This document shows, piece after piece, positions 25,464 through 34,713 of a DNA stretch of 64,000 nucleotides. Positions within the stretch are counted from its first letter, which is position 1, and every line of letters starts with the position of its first letter. The DNA comes from Streptomyces sp. ITFR-16 (GTDB lineage Bacteria > Actinomycetota > Actinomycetes > Streptomycetales > Streptomycetaceae), in assembly GCF_031844705.1 (NCBI RefSeq), contig NZ_CP134609.1:6262001-6326000 (forward strand), written 5' to 3'. The position numbers and the translations under genes were made by a program. The notes beneath the pieces were generated by a model. It was not told the DNA's origin and did not search any database. It worked only from the letters and a program-made list of their open reading frames with translations.

Positions 25464-26915
25464 CTACCGCTGGAGCGCGGCCTTCATCATCTTCTGCGCG
25501 ATCGGGGCCGCGAGGCCGTTGCCGCTGACCTCCGAGGCGGCCGAGCCCGAGTCCTCCACGATCACGGCGACCGCGACCTCCCGGCCGCTGGACCTGTCCT
25601 TCGCGTACGAGGTGAACCAGGCGTACGGGGTGTTGCTGTTGCCCACGCCGTTCTCGGCGGTACCCGTCTTGCCGCCGACCTCGGCCCCGCCGATCCGGGC
25701 GTTGGTGCCGGTGCCCTGCTCCACGACGGTCACCATCGCGCTGCGCAGCTGCTCGGCCGTCCTCTTCGAGACGACGCGCTTCATGTCGCCGTCCGCGAAG
25801 TCCTCCAGCGTGCCGCCGTCCGCGTCGGTCACCTCGGACACCATGTGCGGCGCGGCCAGCTCACCGCCGTTGGCGAGGGCCGCGGAGACCATCGCCATCT
25901 GGAGCGGGGTCGCGGTGACCTCGAACTGGCCGATGCCCGACAGCGCCGTCTGCGCGTCGTCCATCCCCGTCGGGTACAGGCTCTTCGAGGCCCGGACCGG
26001 CACATCCAGCTTCTCCGTGTTGAAGCCGAACTTCTCCGCCGTCGCCCGCACCTTGTCCTGGCCGAGGTCGGCGGCGAGCTTGCCGAAGACGTTGTTGCAC
26101 GAGTACTTCAGTGCCACCCGCAGCGTCGCGTTCTCACAGGGCGCGGCGGGGTTCTCGTTCCTCAGCGGGGTGGTGGTGCCGGGCAGTGTGTACGGGCTGG
26201 GGCTCCTGGTGGGTTCGTCGACCGAGCCGTAGAGGCCGTCCTCCAGCGCGGCGGCCGCCACCACCAGCTTGAACGTCGAACCCGGCGCGAGCGGCTGCCG
26301 CATCGCGCGGTTGACCAGGGGCTTGTCCGGGTCGGCCAGCAGCTTCTTCCAGGTGTCGCCGTCGGTCGTTCCGCTGATGCCGGACGGGTCGTAGGACGGC
26401 GAGGACACCATGCCCAGGATCTGCCCGCTCTTCGGGTCGATCGCCACGGCCGCGCCCTTGTCGTCGCCGAGCGCGTTCTTCGCCGCCTTCTGGACGTCCG
26501 GATCGATCGTCGTCAGCACATTGCCGGGCGCGGTCTGCTTGCCGGTCAGCGCGTCCAGCGGGTTCTTCAGCCGGTCGTCCGTGCCGTCCAGCACATGGCT
26601 GTAGATCCCTTCGAGCTGGGTGGAGCCGTACGCCTGCGAGCTGTAGCCGGTCACGGCCGCGTAGAGGTCGCCCTGCCCATAGGTCCGCTTGTACGCGAGA
26701 TCGCTGCCCTCCGTCCTCTTCGATCCGGTGACCGGGGAGCCGGCCACGATGATGTCGCCGAGCGGCTGCGCGTACTGCGCGATGATCTTCCGCCGGTTGT
26801 GGTCGTCGTCTGCGAGCGCCCGGGCCTGGTACGCCTGCACCCAGGTCGCCCGCCCCAGCAGGGCGAGGACCAGCAGCAGGGAGAAGACCGAGGCGCGCCT
26901 GATCGTCTTGTTCAT
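25464..26915 (-). CDS. Class B penicillin-binding protein (PbpA/FtsI-like transpeptidase)
   Basis: 483 residues starting at MNKTIRRAS, the usual start of Streptomyces PbpA proteins; the frame extends 19 codons further up but lacks support. An N-terminal membrane anchor (VFSLLLVLALLGRATWV) is followed by a dimerisation domain and the transpeptidase domain. The latter has STFK (nucleophile Ser213), SCN (SxN) and KTGTA (Lys416). It cross-links peptidoglycan outside the membrane. The usual neighbours ftsW/rodA and pknB are absent, so this is a solitary paralogue. A hairpin at 25416-25451 closes the unit. Confidence 0.9.
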   Translation of the reverse strand: MNKTIRRASVFSLLLVLALLGRATWVQAYQARALADDDHNRRKIIAQYAQPLGDIIVAGSPVTGSKRTEGSDLAYKRTYGQGDLYAAVTGYSSQAYGSTQLEGIYSHVLDGTDDRLKNPLDALTGKQTAPGNVLTTIDPDVQKAAKNALGDDKGAAVAIDPKSGQILGMVSSPSYDPSGISGTTDGDTWKKLLADPDKPLVNRAMRQPLAPGSTFKLVVAAAALEDGLYGSVDEPTRSPSPYTLPGTTTPLRNENPAAPCENATLRVALKYSCNNVFGKLAADLGQDKVRATAEKFGFNTEKLDVPVRASKSLYPTGMDDAQTALSGIGQFEVTATPLQMAMVSAALANGGELAAPHMVSEVTDADGGTLEDFADGDMKRVVSKRTAEQLRSAMVTVVEQGTGTNARIGGAEVGGKTGTAENGVGNSNTPYAWFTSYAKDRSSGREVAVAVIVEDSGSAASEVSGNGLAAPIAQKMMKAALQR

Positions 26916-27025
26916 CCCGCTGGAGGGACGAGCGGGAGGCGGCACCGCGTTCCCGGCTGTGCCACTTCTCACGCCTTCCTCATGAAGAGCCCCGGTTCCT
27001 CATGAAAGCTCCCGGGGGCTGTGGC

Positions 27026-27688
27026 TCAGCCCGGGGTGATGAACCCCGACTCGTACGCGGCGATCACCGCCTGGGTGCGGTCCCGGGCACCGGTCTTCGC
27101 CAGGACGCCCGCCACATGGCTCTTCGCCGTCGCGGGCCCCACCCGCAGCCGGGCCGCGATCTCCGCGTTGGTCAGCCCGCTCGCCATCAGCCGCAGCACA
27201 TCCGCCTCCCGGTCGGTGAGCCGTGCCACCCACGGCGGTGCGGCGGACGGCCGGGGCGGTCCGTACGCGGCGGCCAGCCCCCGGACCGACGCGGGGAAGA
27301 GCAGCGAGTCGCTGCGGGCGACCAGCCGCACCGCCCGCACCAGGTCCTCGGCGGCGGCCCGCTTGAGCAGGAAGGCCGCCGCCCCGGCGCGCAGCGCCTC
27401 GTACACATAGGCGTCGTTCTCGAAGGTGGTGACGACGACGATGCGCGGCGCCGGGTCGAGCGTGGCCAGGATCTGTCCGGTGGCCCGGATTCCGTCGGTC
27501 TCCGGCATCCGCACGTCCATCAGCACCACATCGGGCCGCAGCGCCCGCACCACGGAGACGGCCTCGGCACCGGTCGCCGCCTCACCGACGACCTCCAGTC
27601 CCTCCTCCGCGTCCAGGATCACCCGCAGCGCGGTGCGGACCATGCGTTCGTCGTCGGCGAGGACGATCCGGACCGTGGGTGCGCTCAT
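27026..27688 (-). CDS. NarL/FixJ family response regulator
   Basis: 220 residues. The receiver domain has the acidic pair in LADDERM, the phospho-acceptor Asp in VVLMDVRMPETDG, and TTFEND and LLKRAA at the switch sites. The C-terminal LuxR-type helix-turn-helix is LTDREADVLRLMASGLTN, then NAEIAARLRVGPATAKSHVAGV. Its start overlaps the stop of the kinase gene by four bases. The kinase, regulator and upstream membrane protein form one operon. Confidence 0.92.
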   Translation of the reverse strand: MSAPTVRIVLADDERMVRTALRVILDAEEGLEVVGEAATGAEAVSVVRALRPDVVLMDVRMPETDGIRATGQILATLDPAPRIVVVTTFENDAYVYEALRAGAAAFLLKRAAAEDLVRAVRLVARSDSLLFPASVRGLAAAYGPPRPSAAPPWVARLTDREADVLRLMASGLTNAEIAARLRVGPATAKSHVAGVLAKTGARDRTQAVIAAYESGFITPG

Positions 27689-28935
27689 CGCCGCTCCTGT
27701 TCGGGGGTGTGCAGGGGAAGGGCGGCGGTCAGCCGCCACCTTCCGTCGTGTGCGCCCGCCTCGGTACGGCCGCCGAGCAGCACGGCCCGCTCCGCGATGC
27801 CGCGCAGCCCCCGCCCGCCGCCGGGGCGCACCACCGGCGGCCGGTCGGGCAGCGGGCTGTCCAGCACGATCTCCAGCCGCGCGCCCACCGCGATCCGCAG
27901 CCGGACCGGCTCGTCCCGCCCGCCGTGCCGCAGGGCGTTGCTCAGCCCTTCCTGCACGATCCGGTACGCCTGCCGAGAGACCGCAGCCGGGACGGCGCCC
28001 GGATCGCCCTCGGCGGTGTACGCGACGCTCAGCCCGCAGTGCGCCAGCAACTCGTCCACCGCGTCGAGCCCGGGCCCGGGCACCTCGTCCTGCCCGCCGT
28101 CGTCGTCCTTGCGCAACAGCCCCAGCACGGCGTCGAGTTCGTCGACCGTGCGCCGCGTCGTCTCCTCGATCGCGGTCAGGGCGTCGCGGACGAACTCCGG
28201 GTCGGTGTCCAGGACCCTGCGGGCGGCGCCCGCCTGGAGGGTGACGGCGCTGAGCGCGTGGCCGACGGAGTCGTGCAGTTCGCGGGCCAGCCGGTTGCGG
28301 ACGGCCAGTTCGGCCGCCCGGCGCTCGGCGGCGGCCAGCCGGTCGTCCGGGGTCGGGCCCAGCAGCACCGGCGCCCGGTCCGCCAGCAGCGCCCCGGCCG
28401 CCGCCGCGCAGCCGGCCAGCGCGGCGAGCATGGCGACCCCGGCCACCGGCGCCAGGGCCAGTGCCCACGGCCGGTCCAGCGCCTCGGGCAGGCCCGTCAC
28501 CGCAGAGTCGCGTACGGCCGTGAGGAACGGCAGGGCGACGACTCCGACGGCGAAGGGGACCAGCGCCAGTGTCATCCCGCTGATGATCCCGCCGAGCCCC
28601 ACATGCAGGGTGAACCAGGCGGCCGAGCGGATCCGCGCCTGCCGGGTCCTGGCGGGCCCGTCCGCGAGCGGCCGGTCCGCAGGCAGCCCGCACAGGGCGC
28701 GGGCGGCGGCCGCCGAGAGCGGGCGGGCGAGGGGGAGGAGCGCGGTGACCGCGGCCATCGGCAGCGCGTAGGCGAACGCGGACAGCTGGTGCGCCGGCGA
28801 GGAGAAGACATCGGCACCCGGGCTGTACAGACCGACGATCACGGTACCGACCAGGAAGTACGGCATCAGCAGGGCGCCGCCGATGATCAGATGCAGCCAG
28901 CGCAGCCGGGCCCGCCGGCCGAGCAGCGGCCTCAC
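27685..28935 (-). CDS. NarL-type sensor histidine kinase
   Basis: 416 residues from a GTG overlapping the previous stop. The N-terminal half holds about five or six membrane helices without a large extracytoplasmic loop. The dimerisation box is LARELHDSVGHALSAVTLQA, with the phospho-acceptor His in ELHD. The ATPase domain has QEGLSNALRHG (N box) and GGGRGLRGIAERA (G box). It should phosphorylate the NarL-type regulator encoded immediately downstream. The signal is unknown, and a membrane-embedded cue is likely. Confidence 0.9.
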   Translation of the reverse strand: MRPLLGRRARLRWLHLIIGGALLMPYFLVGTVIVGLYSPGADVFSSPAHQLSAFAYALPMAAVTALLPLARPLSAAAARALCGLPADRPLADGPARTRQARIRSAAWFTLHVGLGGIISGMTLALVPFAVGVVALPFLTAVRDSAVTGLPEALDRPWALALAPVAGVAMLAALAGCAAAAGALLADRAPVLLGPTPDDRLAAAERRAAELAVRNRLARELHDSVGHALSAVTLQAGAARRVLDTDPEFVRDALTAIEETTRRTVDELDAVLGLLRKDDDGGQDEVPGPGLDAVDELLAHCGLSVAYTAEGDPGAVPAAVSRQAYRIVQEGLSNALRHGGRDEPVRLRIAVGARLEIVLDSPLPDRPPVVRPGGGRGLRGIAERAVLLGGRTEAGAHDGRWRLTAALPLHTPEQERR

Positions 28936-29930
28936 GCCGGGCGGCCCGGCGGCCGGGTCCCGGCCGAGCGCTCCGCGAGGAAGTACGCGCCGAGCGTCAC
29001 CACGAGCGTTCCGACGAGCATCTGCACAGCGTAGGTCAGCACCATGGCGGGGGTGGGCTGTTCGGCGGCGTCCCTGGCGGGCAGCAGCGAGGCGAGGCTC
29101 ATCCAGCCGCCCCAGCAGGCCGTGGCCCCGGAGCCGCCCCAGGCCAGGGCGAGCGGTACCCGCAGCGGCAGCGCGGACCGGCGGAAGGCGAGCAGCAGGA
29201 CACCGGCGACGGCCGCGGCGACGAACAGGACGTAGACCGCTTCGAGGGCGTAGTAACCGCTGTCGCGCTGTGCCGCGCGGGCGTCGCTGAGCCCGGCTGC
29301 CGAGCCGGTGGCCCAGAGCAGGTGCACGGTGCCGGGCGCGAGCGCGACCAGGGAGGCGGCGACGGCGGCGGCCCGCAGCGCGGGTGCGGTGGGACTGCCG
29401 GGCAGTTCACGCAGTGCGCCCCGCCAGAGGTGGCCCCAGCGGTCGCGGGCGTACAGCACGAACAGGGCGCCCAGGGCCAGGCCCTGGAGGATGAAGCCGC
29501 CGTAGACGACTGAGAAGACCCACTCCCGGAGGAAGGGCCGGCCCGACTCGTCCTGGACGACCTGCCCGCCCAGGGCGCCGACGAGCAGTTGCAGCGGATA
29601 GCCGGTCATGACCGGCAGCAGCAGGCCGGTCGCCACCCACATCGGCAGGGCGAGCAGCCAGGCGGGAACCCGCAGGCCCCACGGCTGGGTGAGGAGCAGT
29701 GCGATGACCACGACCAGGCTGTCCAACAGCACCGAAGCGCCGTTGCCGACGGCGAGCGCGGTGCTGTGGTCGAGCAGTTCGCTGCCCTCGGGGATGCCGA
29801 GGCGGCTGCCCGAGAGCCATGCGGCCTTGAGACCGACGTACGGCGCACAGGAGACGATCGCGACGATACGGAGCACGGTCCGCGCCGGGGTGGTGCCCCG
29901 TGCGGCCGCAGCGGGAGAGGTCTGTGTCAT
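28932..29930 (-). CDS. Multi-pass membrane protein coupled to the two-component system
   Basis: 332 residues from the ATG at 29930 (MTQTSPAAAA); a GTG at 29939 is possible. It has eight or nine predicted membrane helices and no recognisable transporter or enzyme motif. Its stop overlaps the kinase start (GTGA), so it is first in a three-gene operon with the kinase and regulator. It may supply the signal sensed by the kinase or be an accessory membrane component. Confidence 0.75.
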   Translation of the reverse strand: MTQTSPAAAARGTTPARTVLRIVAIVSCAPYVGLKAAWLSGSRLGIPEGSELLDHSTALAVGNGASVLLDSLVVVIALLLTQPWGLRVPAWLLALPMWVATGLLLPVMTGYPLQLLVGALGGQVVQDESGRPFLREWVFSVVYGGFILQGLALGALFVLYARDRWGHLWRGALRELPGSPTAPALRAAAVAASLVALAPGTVHLLWATGSAAGLSDARAAQRDSGYYALEAVYVLFVAAAVAGVLLLAFRRSALPLRVPLALAWGGSGATACWGGWMSLASLLPARDAAEQPTPAMVLTYAVQMLVGTLVVTLGAYFLAERSAGTRPPGRPA

Positions 29931-29971
29931 GGGATCCACGCTTGCGCGCGGCCCGTCCGGGCACCTCCTGC

Positions 29972-30019
29972 CCGGTGACGATCCGTCTCCGCCGCGTGGC
30001 GGAGACGGATCGTCACCGG
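29972..30019. terminator. Perfect 22-bp stem, 4-base loop hairpin
   Basis: Arms 29972-29993 and 29998-30019 are exactly complementary around GCGT. It begins two bases beyond the stop of the minus-strand acetyltransferase gene, so it ends the IclR-acetyltransferase transcript before the membrane-protein operon. Confidence 0.85.
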
Positions 30020-30021
30020 CG

Positions 30022-30495
30022 TCATCCGGAGAGGGTGAACACCAGCTCGTCCGTCTCCTCGCCGCGCGCGTGGGCGTAGCCGTGGTCCTTGCCCGTCACG
30101 GTGAACCCGCACTTCTCCAGCACCCGTCGCGAGCCCGTGTTGTCGGCCGCGGCGCGCGCGAACAGCGGCCGCTCCGGTACGGCGTCGAGCAGCGCGGCCA
30201 GGGCGGCGGTGGCCACCCCGCGCCCCCAGAGGGACCGGTCGATCCAGTACGTGACGTCGCGGTCGCCGGGCGGCCCGTACACCCCGGCGTTGCCGGCCAC
30301 CACGCCGTCGGCGAGCACCGTGCGCATCACGACGGACGGGTCCGCCAGGATGCGCGCCCAGTGGGCGTCGAACGCGTGCCGGTCGGTGGGGTCCTCACTG
30401 GTGAAGGCGGCGACGCGGACCGACTCGGGGTCGCACATCCAGGTGAAGAACAGCGGCAGGTCGCCGTCCCGGACCGGGCGGAGGGACACATCCAT
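30022..30495 (-). CDS. GNAT family N-acetyltransferase (RimJ/RimL type)
   Basis: 157 residues. RimJ/RimL-like features are VTYWIDRSLWGRGVATAALAALL (acetyl-CoA site) and DNTGSRRVLEKCGFTVTGK. The substrate may be a protein N-terminus or a small amine. It starts two bases after the IclR gene stop and is co-transcribed with it, then a strong hairpin follows. No functional link to sugar-acid catabolism is obvious. Confidence 0.85.
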   Translation of the reverse strand: MDVSLRPVRDGDLPLFFTWMCDPESVRVAAFTSEDPTDRHAFDAHWARILADPSVVMRTVLADGVVAGNAGVYGPPGDRDVTYWIDRSLWGRGVATAALAALLDAVPERPLFARAAADNTGSRRVLEKCGFTVTGKDHGYAHARGEETDELVFTLSG

Positions 30496-30497
30496 GG

Positions 30498-31268
30498 TCA
30501 GAGCCTCCGGGTGGCGAGGGTCAGCCGGTCGCGCGCGTCGAACAGTGCGTCCTTGACCGTCTGCTCGTGAGCGGGCGTGAGCCGGGCGACCGGCACCGAG
30601 CAGCTGATCGCGTCCCGGGCCGGGGTGCGGTAGGGGATCGCGACACCGAAGCAGCGCAGCCCCAGGGTGTTCTCCTCACGGTCCACCGCGTATCCCTGCT
30701 CGCGGATCAGGTGCAGCTCCTCGATGAGCTTCTCCCGGTCGGTCAGGGTGTGCTCGGTCAGCGCGGGCAGCGTCTCGGGCAGCATCTTGCGGACCTGCTC
30801 GTCGCTGTGGGTGGCCAGCAGCGCCTTGCCGAGCGAGGTGGAGTGGGCGGGCAGCCGGCGGCCGACGCGGGTGAAGGGGCGCAGATAGTGCTGGGACTGG
30901 CGGGTGGCGAGGTAGACCACGTTCGTCCCGTCGAGACGGGCGAGGTGGATGGTCTCCGTGGTGTCGTCGGAGAGCCGGTCGAGGGTGGGGCGGGCCGCCG
31001 CGACGACCTCGTCGCCGTCGATGTACGAGGTGCCGACCAGCAGCGCCCGTACGCCGATCCCGTACCGCGTCCCCGTCGCGTCCGTCTCCACCCAGCCCAG
31101 CTCGACCAGGGTGCGCAGCAGCATGTAGAGGCTGGACTTGGGGTATCCGACGGCTTCCTGGACGGCGGCGAGCGAGTGCATACCGGGCCGTCCGGCGAAG
31201 TACTCCAGCAGCTCCACCGTCCGTACCGCGGACTTGACCTGTGCCCCACCAGACTCGGCACCCGACAT
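30498..31268 (-). CDS. IclR family transcriptional regulator
   Basis: 256 residues. The N-terminal winged helix is at about 10-70 (SAVRTVELLEYFAGRPGMHS, then AAVQEAVGYPKSSLYMLLRTL), and the IclR effector domain follows (SYIDGDEVVAAARPTL, GRRLPAHSTSLGKALLA, GYAVDREENTLGLRCFGVAI). It is divergent from the alpha-ketoglutarate-semialdehyde dehydrogenase gene, with an 18-bp palindrome between them. The effector is probably a sugar acid or keto acid. Similar half-sites before udh and kdgD make a wider regulon plausible. Confidence 0.9.
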   Translation of the reverse strand: MSGAESGGAQVKSAVRTVELLEYFAGRPGMHSLAAVQEAVGYPKSSLYMLLRTLVELGWVETDATGTRYGIGVRALLVGTSYIDGDEVVAAARPTLDRLSDDTTETIHLARLDGTNVVYLATRQSQHYLRPFTRVGRRLPAHSTSLGKALLATHSDEQVRKMLPETLPALTEHTLTDREKLIEELHLIREQGYAVDREENTLGLRCFGVAIPYRTPARDAISCSVPVARLTPAHEQTVKDALFDARDRLTLATRRL

Positions 31269-31370
31269 CGCCCCACGCCCCTTTCCAGCCCACTTACGAA
31301 ACCCTGCGACTTCTTGCCAACACCGAACGCCCGGAAATAGAGTCGCTTCATATTCACGATCAGGAACTCT

Positions 31371-31386
31371 GTTCAGAATACCGAAC
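31371..31386. promoter_or_regulatory. Palindromic operator upstream of the semialdehyde dehydrogenase gene
   Basis: GTTCAGAATACCGAAC, extended by T and A to TGTTC-N8-GAACA at 31370-31387. It lies 38 bp before the dehydrogenase start and 102 bp before the divergent IclR start. It shares the GTTCA half-site with 16288-16303 and 16845-16860. Confidence 0.6.
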
Positions 31387-31424
31387 AACTTCTGATGTGT
31401 GGCAGTGGAGCGGAAGGGAACACG

Positions 31425-32945
31425 GTGGCAGCAGCACCAGTCTGGAGCGTCGACCCCCGCACCGGGAACCCGCGCGAGCAGGTTGCGGTGGAGGCTACAG
31501 CGGAGGAGGTCGACCGGGCGGTCCGGGCCGCCCACGCCGTGCGCGACGCGCTCGCCGACCGCACCGTGCGCGCCGCTTTCCTGCGCGGCGCGGCCGATCT
31601 GCTCACCGAGACCGGCGAATACGTCATCGAGGCCGCCGACGCCGAGACGGCCCTCGGCCCGGCCCGGCTCACCGGCGAACTCGCCCGCACCGCAGCCCAG
31701 TTGCGCGCCTTCGCGGAGGTCGTCGACGAGGGCGCCTACCTCGATATCCACATCGACCACGCGGACGCCACCCGCACCCCGCCCTGGCCCGACCTGCGCC
31801 GCTACAAGATCCCGCTCGGCGTCGTCGCCGTCTACGCGGCCAGCAACTTCCCGCTCGCCTTCTCCGTCCCCGGCGGCGACACCGCCAGCGCCCTCGCGGC
31901 CGGCTGCCCCGTCGTCGTCAAGGCCCACCCCGACCACCCGGCCACCTCCGAGCTGTGCGCCTCCGTGCTGCGCCGCGCCGCCGCACAGCACGGGCTTCCC
32001 GAGGACGTCGTCACCGTGGTGCACGGCTTCGACGCCGGCATCGAGCTGATCAGGCACCCGCTCGTCGCCGCCGCCGGCTTCACCGGCTCCGTACGCGGCG
32101 GCCGCGCCCTGTTCGACGCGGCCGCGGCCCGTCCCGCGCCGATCCCCTTCCACGGCGAACTCGGCTCCCTCAACCCCGTCGTCGTCACCGAGGCGGCCGC
32201 CGCCGAGCGGGGCGAGCAGATCGGCACCGGCCTGGCCGGCTCGATGACCATGGGCGCGGGCCAGTTCTGCACCAAGCCCGGCTTCGTCCTCGCCCCGGCC
32301 GGCGAGACCGGCGACCGGCTCCTGAAGTCCCTCACCGAAGCGGTCAGCGACACCGAGGCGGGCGTCCTGCTCGACCACCGGATGCGCGACGCCTTCCTCG
32401 CCGGAGTGCGCGAGCGGGCGGCACTCCCCGGCGTGGCGGCCCCGGTCACCCCCGGCGCGGGCGGCGAGCACACCGTCGCGGCCGGCTTCCTGACCGTGCC
32501 GGCGCGGCTGCTCACCGAGGAGGGCCCGCACGACGCGCTCCTGGAGGAGTGCTTCGGCCCCGTCACCGTCGTCGCCCGCTACACCTCCGAGGACGAGATC
32601 ACCGCCGTCCTGTCCCGGCTCCCGGGCAACCTCACCGCCACCCTCCAGATCGCCGCCGAGGAGGCCGAGGGCAGCGCGGCCGGGCTCCTCGCCGCGCTCA
32701 CCCCGCTGGCCGGGCGCGTCCTGGTCAACGGCTGGCCGACCGGCGTCGCCGTCGCCCCCGCCCAGCACCACGGCGGCCCCTACCCGGCCACCACCTCCAC
32801 CTCCACCTCGGTCGGCGCCACCGCCGTCGAGCGCTGGCTGCGCCCGGTCAGCTACCAGACCACCCCCGAGGCCCTGCTCCCGCCGGAGCTGCGCGAGGAC
32901 AACCCGCTGGGCCTGCCCCGCCGCGTGGACGGACAGCGCGCATGA
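31425..32945 (+). CDS. Aldehyde dehydrogenase, alpha-ketoglutarate-semialdehyde type
   Basis: 506 residues from a GTG at 31425 with GGAAGGG seven bases upstream; the longer frame would run into the operator. General-base Glu245 (HGELGSLNP) and nucleophile Cys282 (GQFCTKPG) are present. The architecture without a strict N-terminal NAD motif and the PFHGELGSLNPV segment fit NADP-type 2,5-dioxopentanoate dehydrogenases. It would oxidise the KdgD product to 2-oxoglutarate. It overlaps the following DUF1349 gene by ATGA. Confidence 0.87.
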   Translation: MAAAPVWSVDPRTGNPREQVAVEATAEEVDRAVRAAHAVRDALADRTVRAAFLRGAADLLTETGEYVIEAADAETALGPARLTGELARTAAQLRAFAEVVDEGAYLDIHIDHADATRTPPWPDLRRYKIPLGVVAVYAASNFPLAFSVPGGDTASALAAGCPVVVKAHPDHPATSELCASVLRRAAAQHGLPEDVVTVVHGFDAGIELIRHPLVAAAGFTGSVRGGRALFDAAAARPAPIPFHGELGSLNPVVVTEAAAAERGEQIGTGLAGSMTMGAGQFCTKPGFVLAPAGETGDRLLKSLTEAVSDTEAGVLLDHRMRDAFLAGVRERAALPGVAAPVTPGAGGEHTVAAGFLTVPARLLTEEGPHDALLEECFGPVTVVARYTSEDEITAVLSRLPGNLTATLQIAAEEAEGSAAGLLAALTPLAGRVLVNGWPTGVAVAPAQHHGGPYPATTSTSTSVGATAVERWLRPVSYQTTPEALLPPELREDNPLGLPRRVDGQRA

Positions 32946-33553
32946 CCCTGCGACTTCCCGAACTCCCCTTCGGCCTGGAGCCGTTCGGCCCCGCCACCGG
33001 CTGGAGCTACGAGGACGGCGTGCTCACCGGCCGCGCGGGCGCCCGCCAGGACCGCTTCGTCCCGCCGGGCGGCGAGTCCCTGGACCCCGCGAGCGACGCG
33101 CCCCGCCTGCTGGGCCCCGCCCCGGCGGGCGACTTCCAGCTGATCGCCCGGGTGCGGGTCGGCTTCGCCGCCGCCTTCGACGCGGGCGTCCTCTACCTCC
33201 ACGTCGGCGAGCGCGCGTGGGCCAAGATCTGCCTGGAGCTCTCCCCGGACCGCCCCACCATCTGCACGGTCGTCACCCGGGGCCACTCCGACGACGTCAA
33301 CTCCTTCGTCGTGGACGGCGACAGCTACTGGCTCCGCCTGAGCCGCACCGGCAGGGCCTTCGCCTGCCACGCCTCCGCCGACGGCGAGAAGTGGACCTTC
33401 GTCCGCGTCTTCGCCCTCGGCACCCCGGAGGACACCGCCGCCGCGTCCATCGGCTTCCTGGCCCAGTCCCCGACGGGCGACGGCTGCGAGGTCGCCTTCG
33501 ACCGGATCACGTTCCGGCCGACGGGTCTCGCGGACCTCCGGGACGGCAGCTGA
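32942..33553 (+). CDS. DUF1349 concanavalin A-like protein
   Basis: 203 residues, ATG overlapping the dehydrogenase stop. It is a beta-sandwich of the DUF1349 type: FQLIARVRVGFAAAFDAGVLYLH, WAKICLELSPDRP and FACHASADGEKWTFVRVF. It has no signal peptide and should be cytoplasmic. Members are often near sugar-metabolism genes and may bind carbohydrate. Coupling to the semialdehyde dehydrogenase suggests a role in the same pathway, but none is demonstrated. Confidence 0.8.
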   Translation: MTLRLPELPFGLEPFGPATGWSYEDGVLTGRAGARQDRFVPPGGESLDPASDAPRLLGPAPAGDFQLIARVRVGFAAAFDAGVLYLHVGERAWAKICLELSPDRPTICTVVTRGHSDDVNSFVVDGDSYWLRLSRTGRAFACHASADGEKWTFVRVFALGTPEDTAAASIGFLAQSPTGDGCEVAFDRITFRPTGLADLRDGS

Positions 33554-33662
33554 CGCAGGACGCAGCCGCGGTCTCGGGTCCGTTCCGTACACCGTCGAGG
33601 CGCATGCCGTTCAGTGGGAGACGCTCCCCGGCCTGGGCTCCGGCCCGGGGGCGTGCCCGGGC

Positions 33663-34682
33663 TCAGTGCCGGACCGTCACCACGATCTTGCCGGTGTGCG
33701 TGTTGGACTCCATGAGGCGGTGCGCGTCCGCCATCCGCTCCAGTCCGTCGAACGTGGCCCCGACCACGGGGGCCAGCGCGCCGCTGCGCAGGCCGGAGGC
33801 GATGAAGTGGGCGGCGCGGCGGCGGCCGGCCGGGTCGGCCGACAGGGCGAGGTTGTTGTAACCGATCACGGTCAGCGGCCAGTTCAGCGGCATGACCGTC
33901 GGTCGGCCGTCCAGCCAGCCGTACTGGACCAGCGTCCCGTCCGGTGCGGCCGCCTCGCCCAGCGTGGCGAAGCCGGGGCCGCCGATCGCGTCGAGGATCA
34001 GCCGGACGCCCGCGCCGCCCGTGATCCGCCCGACCTCCTTCACCAGGTCCTCGTCGTCCGTCGTGACGACATGGGCGGCCCCCGCGTCGAGCAGCGCCCG
34101 CTTCTTGGCCCGGGTACGGGTGGTGGCGACGGGGACGGCGCCGATCCGGTTGGCCACCTGGAGGGCCGCCGTGCCGACCCCACTCGACGCCCCGGTGATC
34201 AGTACGTGGTCTCCCGGGCGCAGCCCGCCCTTCTCGATCAGCGCGCCGTAGGCGGTGGAGTACGTCAGCCAGACGGCCGCCCCGTGCGCCGCGTCCACGC
34301 CCTCGGGCCGGTGGAACACGTACCCGGCCGGCGCCACCACGCGCTCGGCGTAGAGGCCGTGCCCGCTCAGCTCCTGCGCGTGAGTGGCCGTCACGGGGTC
34401 GCCGGGGGCGAATTCCTCCACTCCGGGACCGACGGCCTCGACGGTGCCGGCCGCCTCGTAGCCGTTGCGGGAGGCGGGCAGCGTCGGCTGGTAGAAGTAG
34501 GTGCCGGCGCGGAAGAGAGCCTCGGCCCGGTTCAGGCCGAGGGCCTCCACCCGGACGAGGACCTCGCCGGGGCCGGGCGCGGGAAGCGGCACCTCCTCGA
34601 CGGTGAGGACATCGGGGTCCCCGACGGTGTGGAAGAGAACGGCACGTGTGGTGGCGGGTGCCGACGTGTGTGTATCGGTCAT
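33663..34682 (-). CDS. Zinc-independent quinone oxidoreductase-like MDR family dehydrogenase
   Basis: 339 residues, ATG at 34682 in front of MTDTHTSAP; upstream in-frame sequence is not supported. The medium-chain fold shows GDHVLITGASSGVGTAALQVA (cofactor motif) and RAKKRALLDAGAAHVV (NADPH preference). The catalytic zinc ligands are missing, as in NADPH:quinone reductases. The gene is divergent from an AraC regulator with direct-repeat sites between, so it is probably that regulator's target. Confidence 0.87.
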   Translation of the reverse strand: MTDTHTSAPATTRAVLFHTVGDPDVLTVEEVPLPAPGPGEVLVRVEALGLNRAEALFRAGTYFYQPTLPASRNGYEAAGTVEAVGPGVEEFAPGDPVTATHAQELSGHGLYAERVVAPAGYVFHRPEGVDAAHGAAVWLTYSTAYGALIEKGGLRPGDHVLITGASSGVGTAALQVANRIGAVPVATTRTRAKKRALLDAGAAHVVTTDDEDLVKEVGRITGGAGVRLILDAIGGPGFATLGEAAAPDGTLVQYGWLDGRPTVMPLNWPLTVIGYNNLALSADPAGRRRAAHFIASGLRSGALAPVVGATFDGLERMADAHRLMESNTHTGKIVVTVRH

Positions 34683-34713
34683 GGGCACCACCGTAGGAAC
34701 CCGCGGCGAGACG

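Noticed and set aside
30498-32771. A 757-codon minus-strand frame spanning the IclR gene and the dehydrogenase gene
   Set aside because: Only the IclR part (from ATG 31268) is real. The rest is the antisense frame of the dehydrogenase, a common artefact of high third-position GC.
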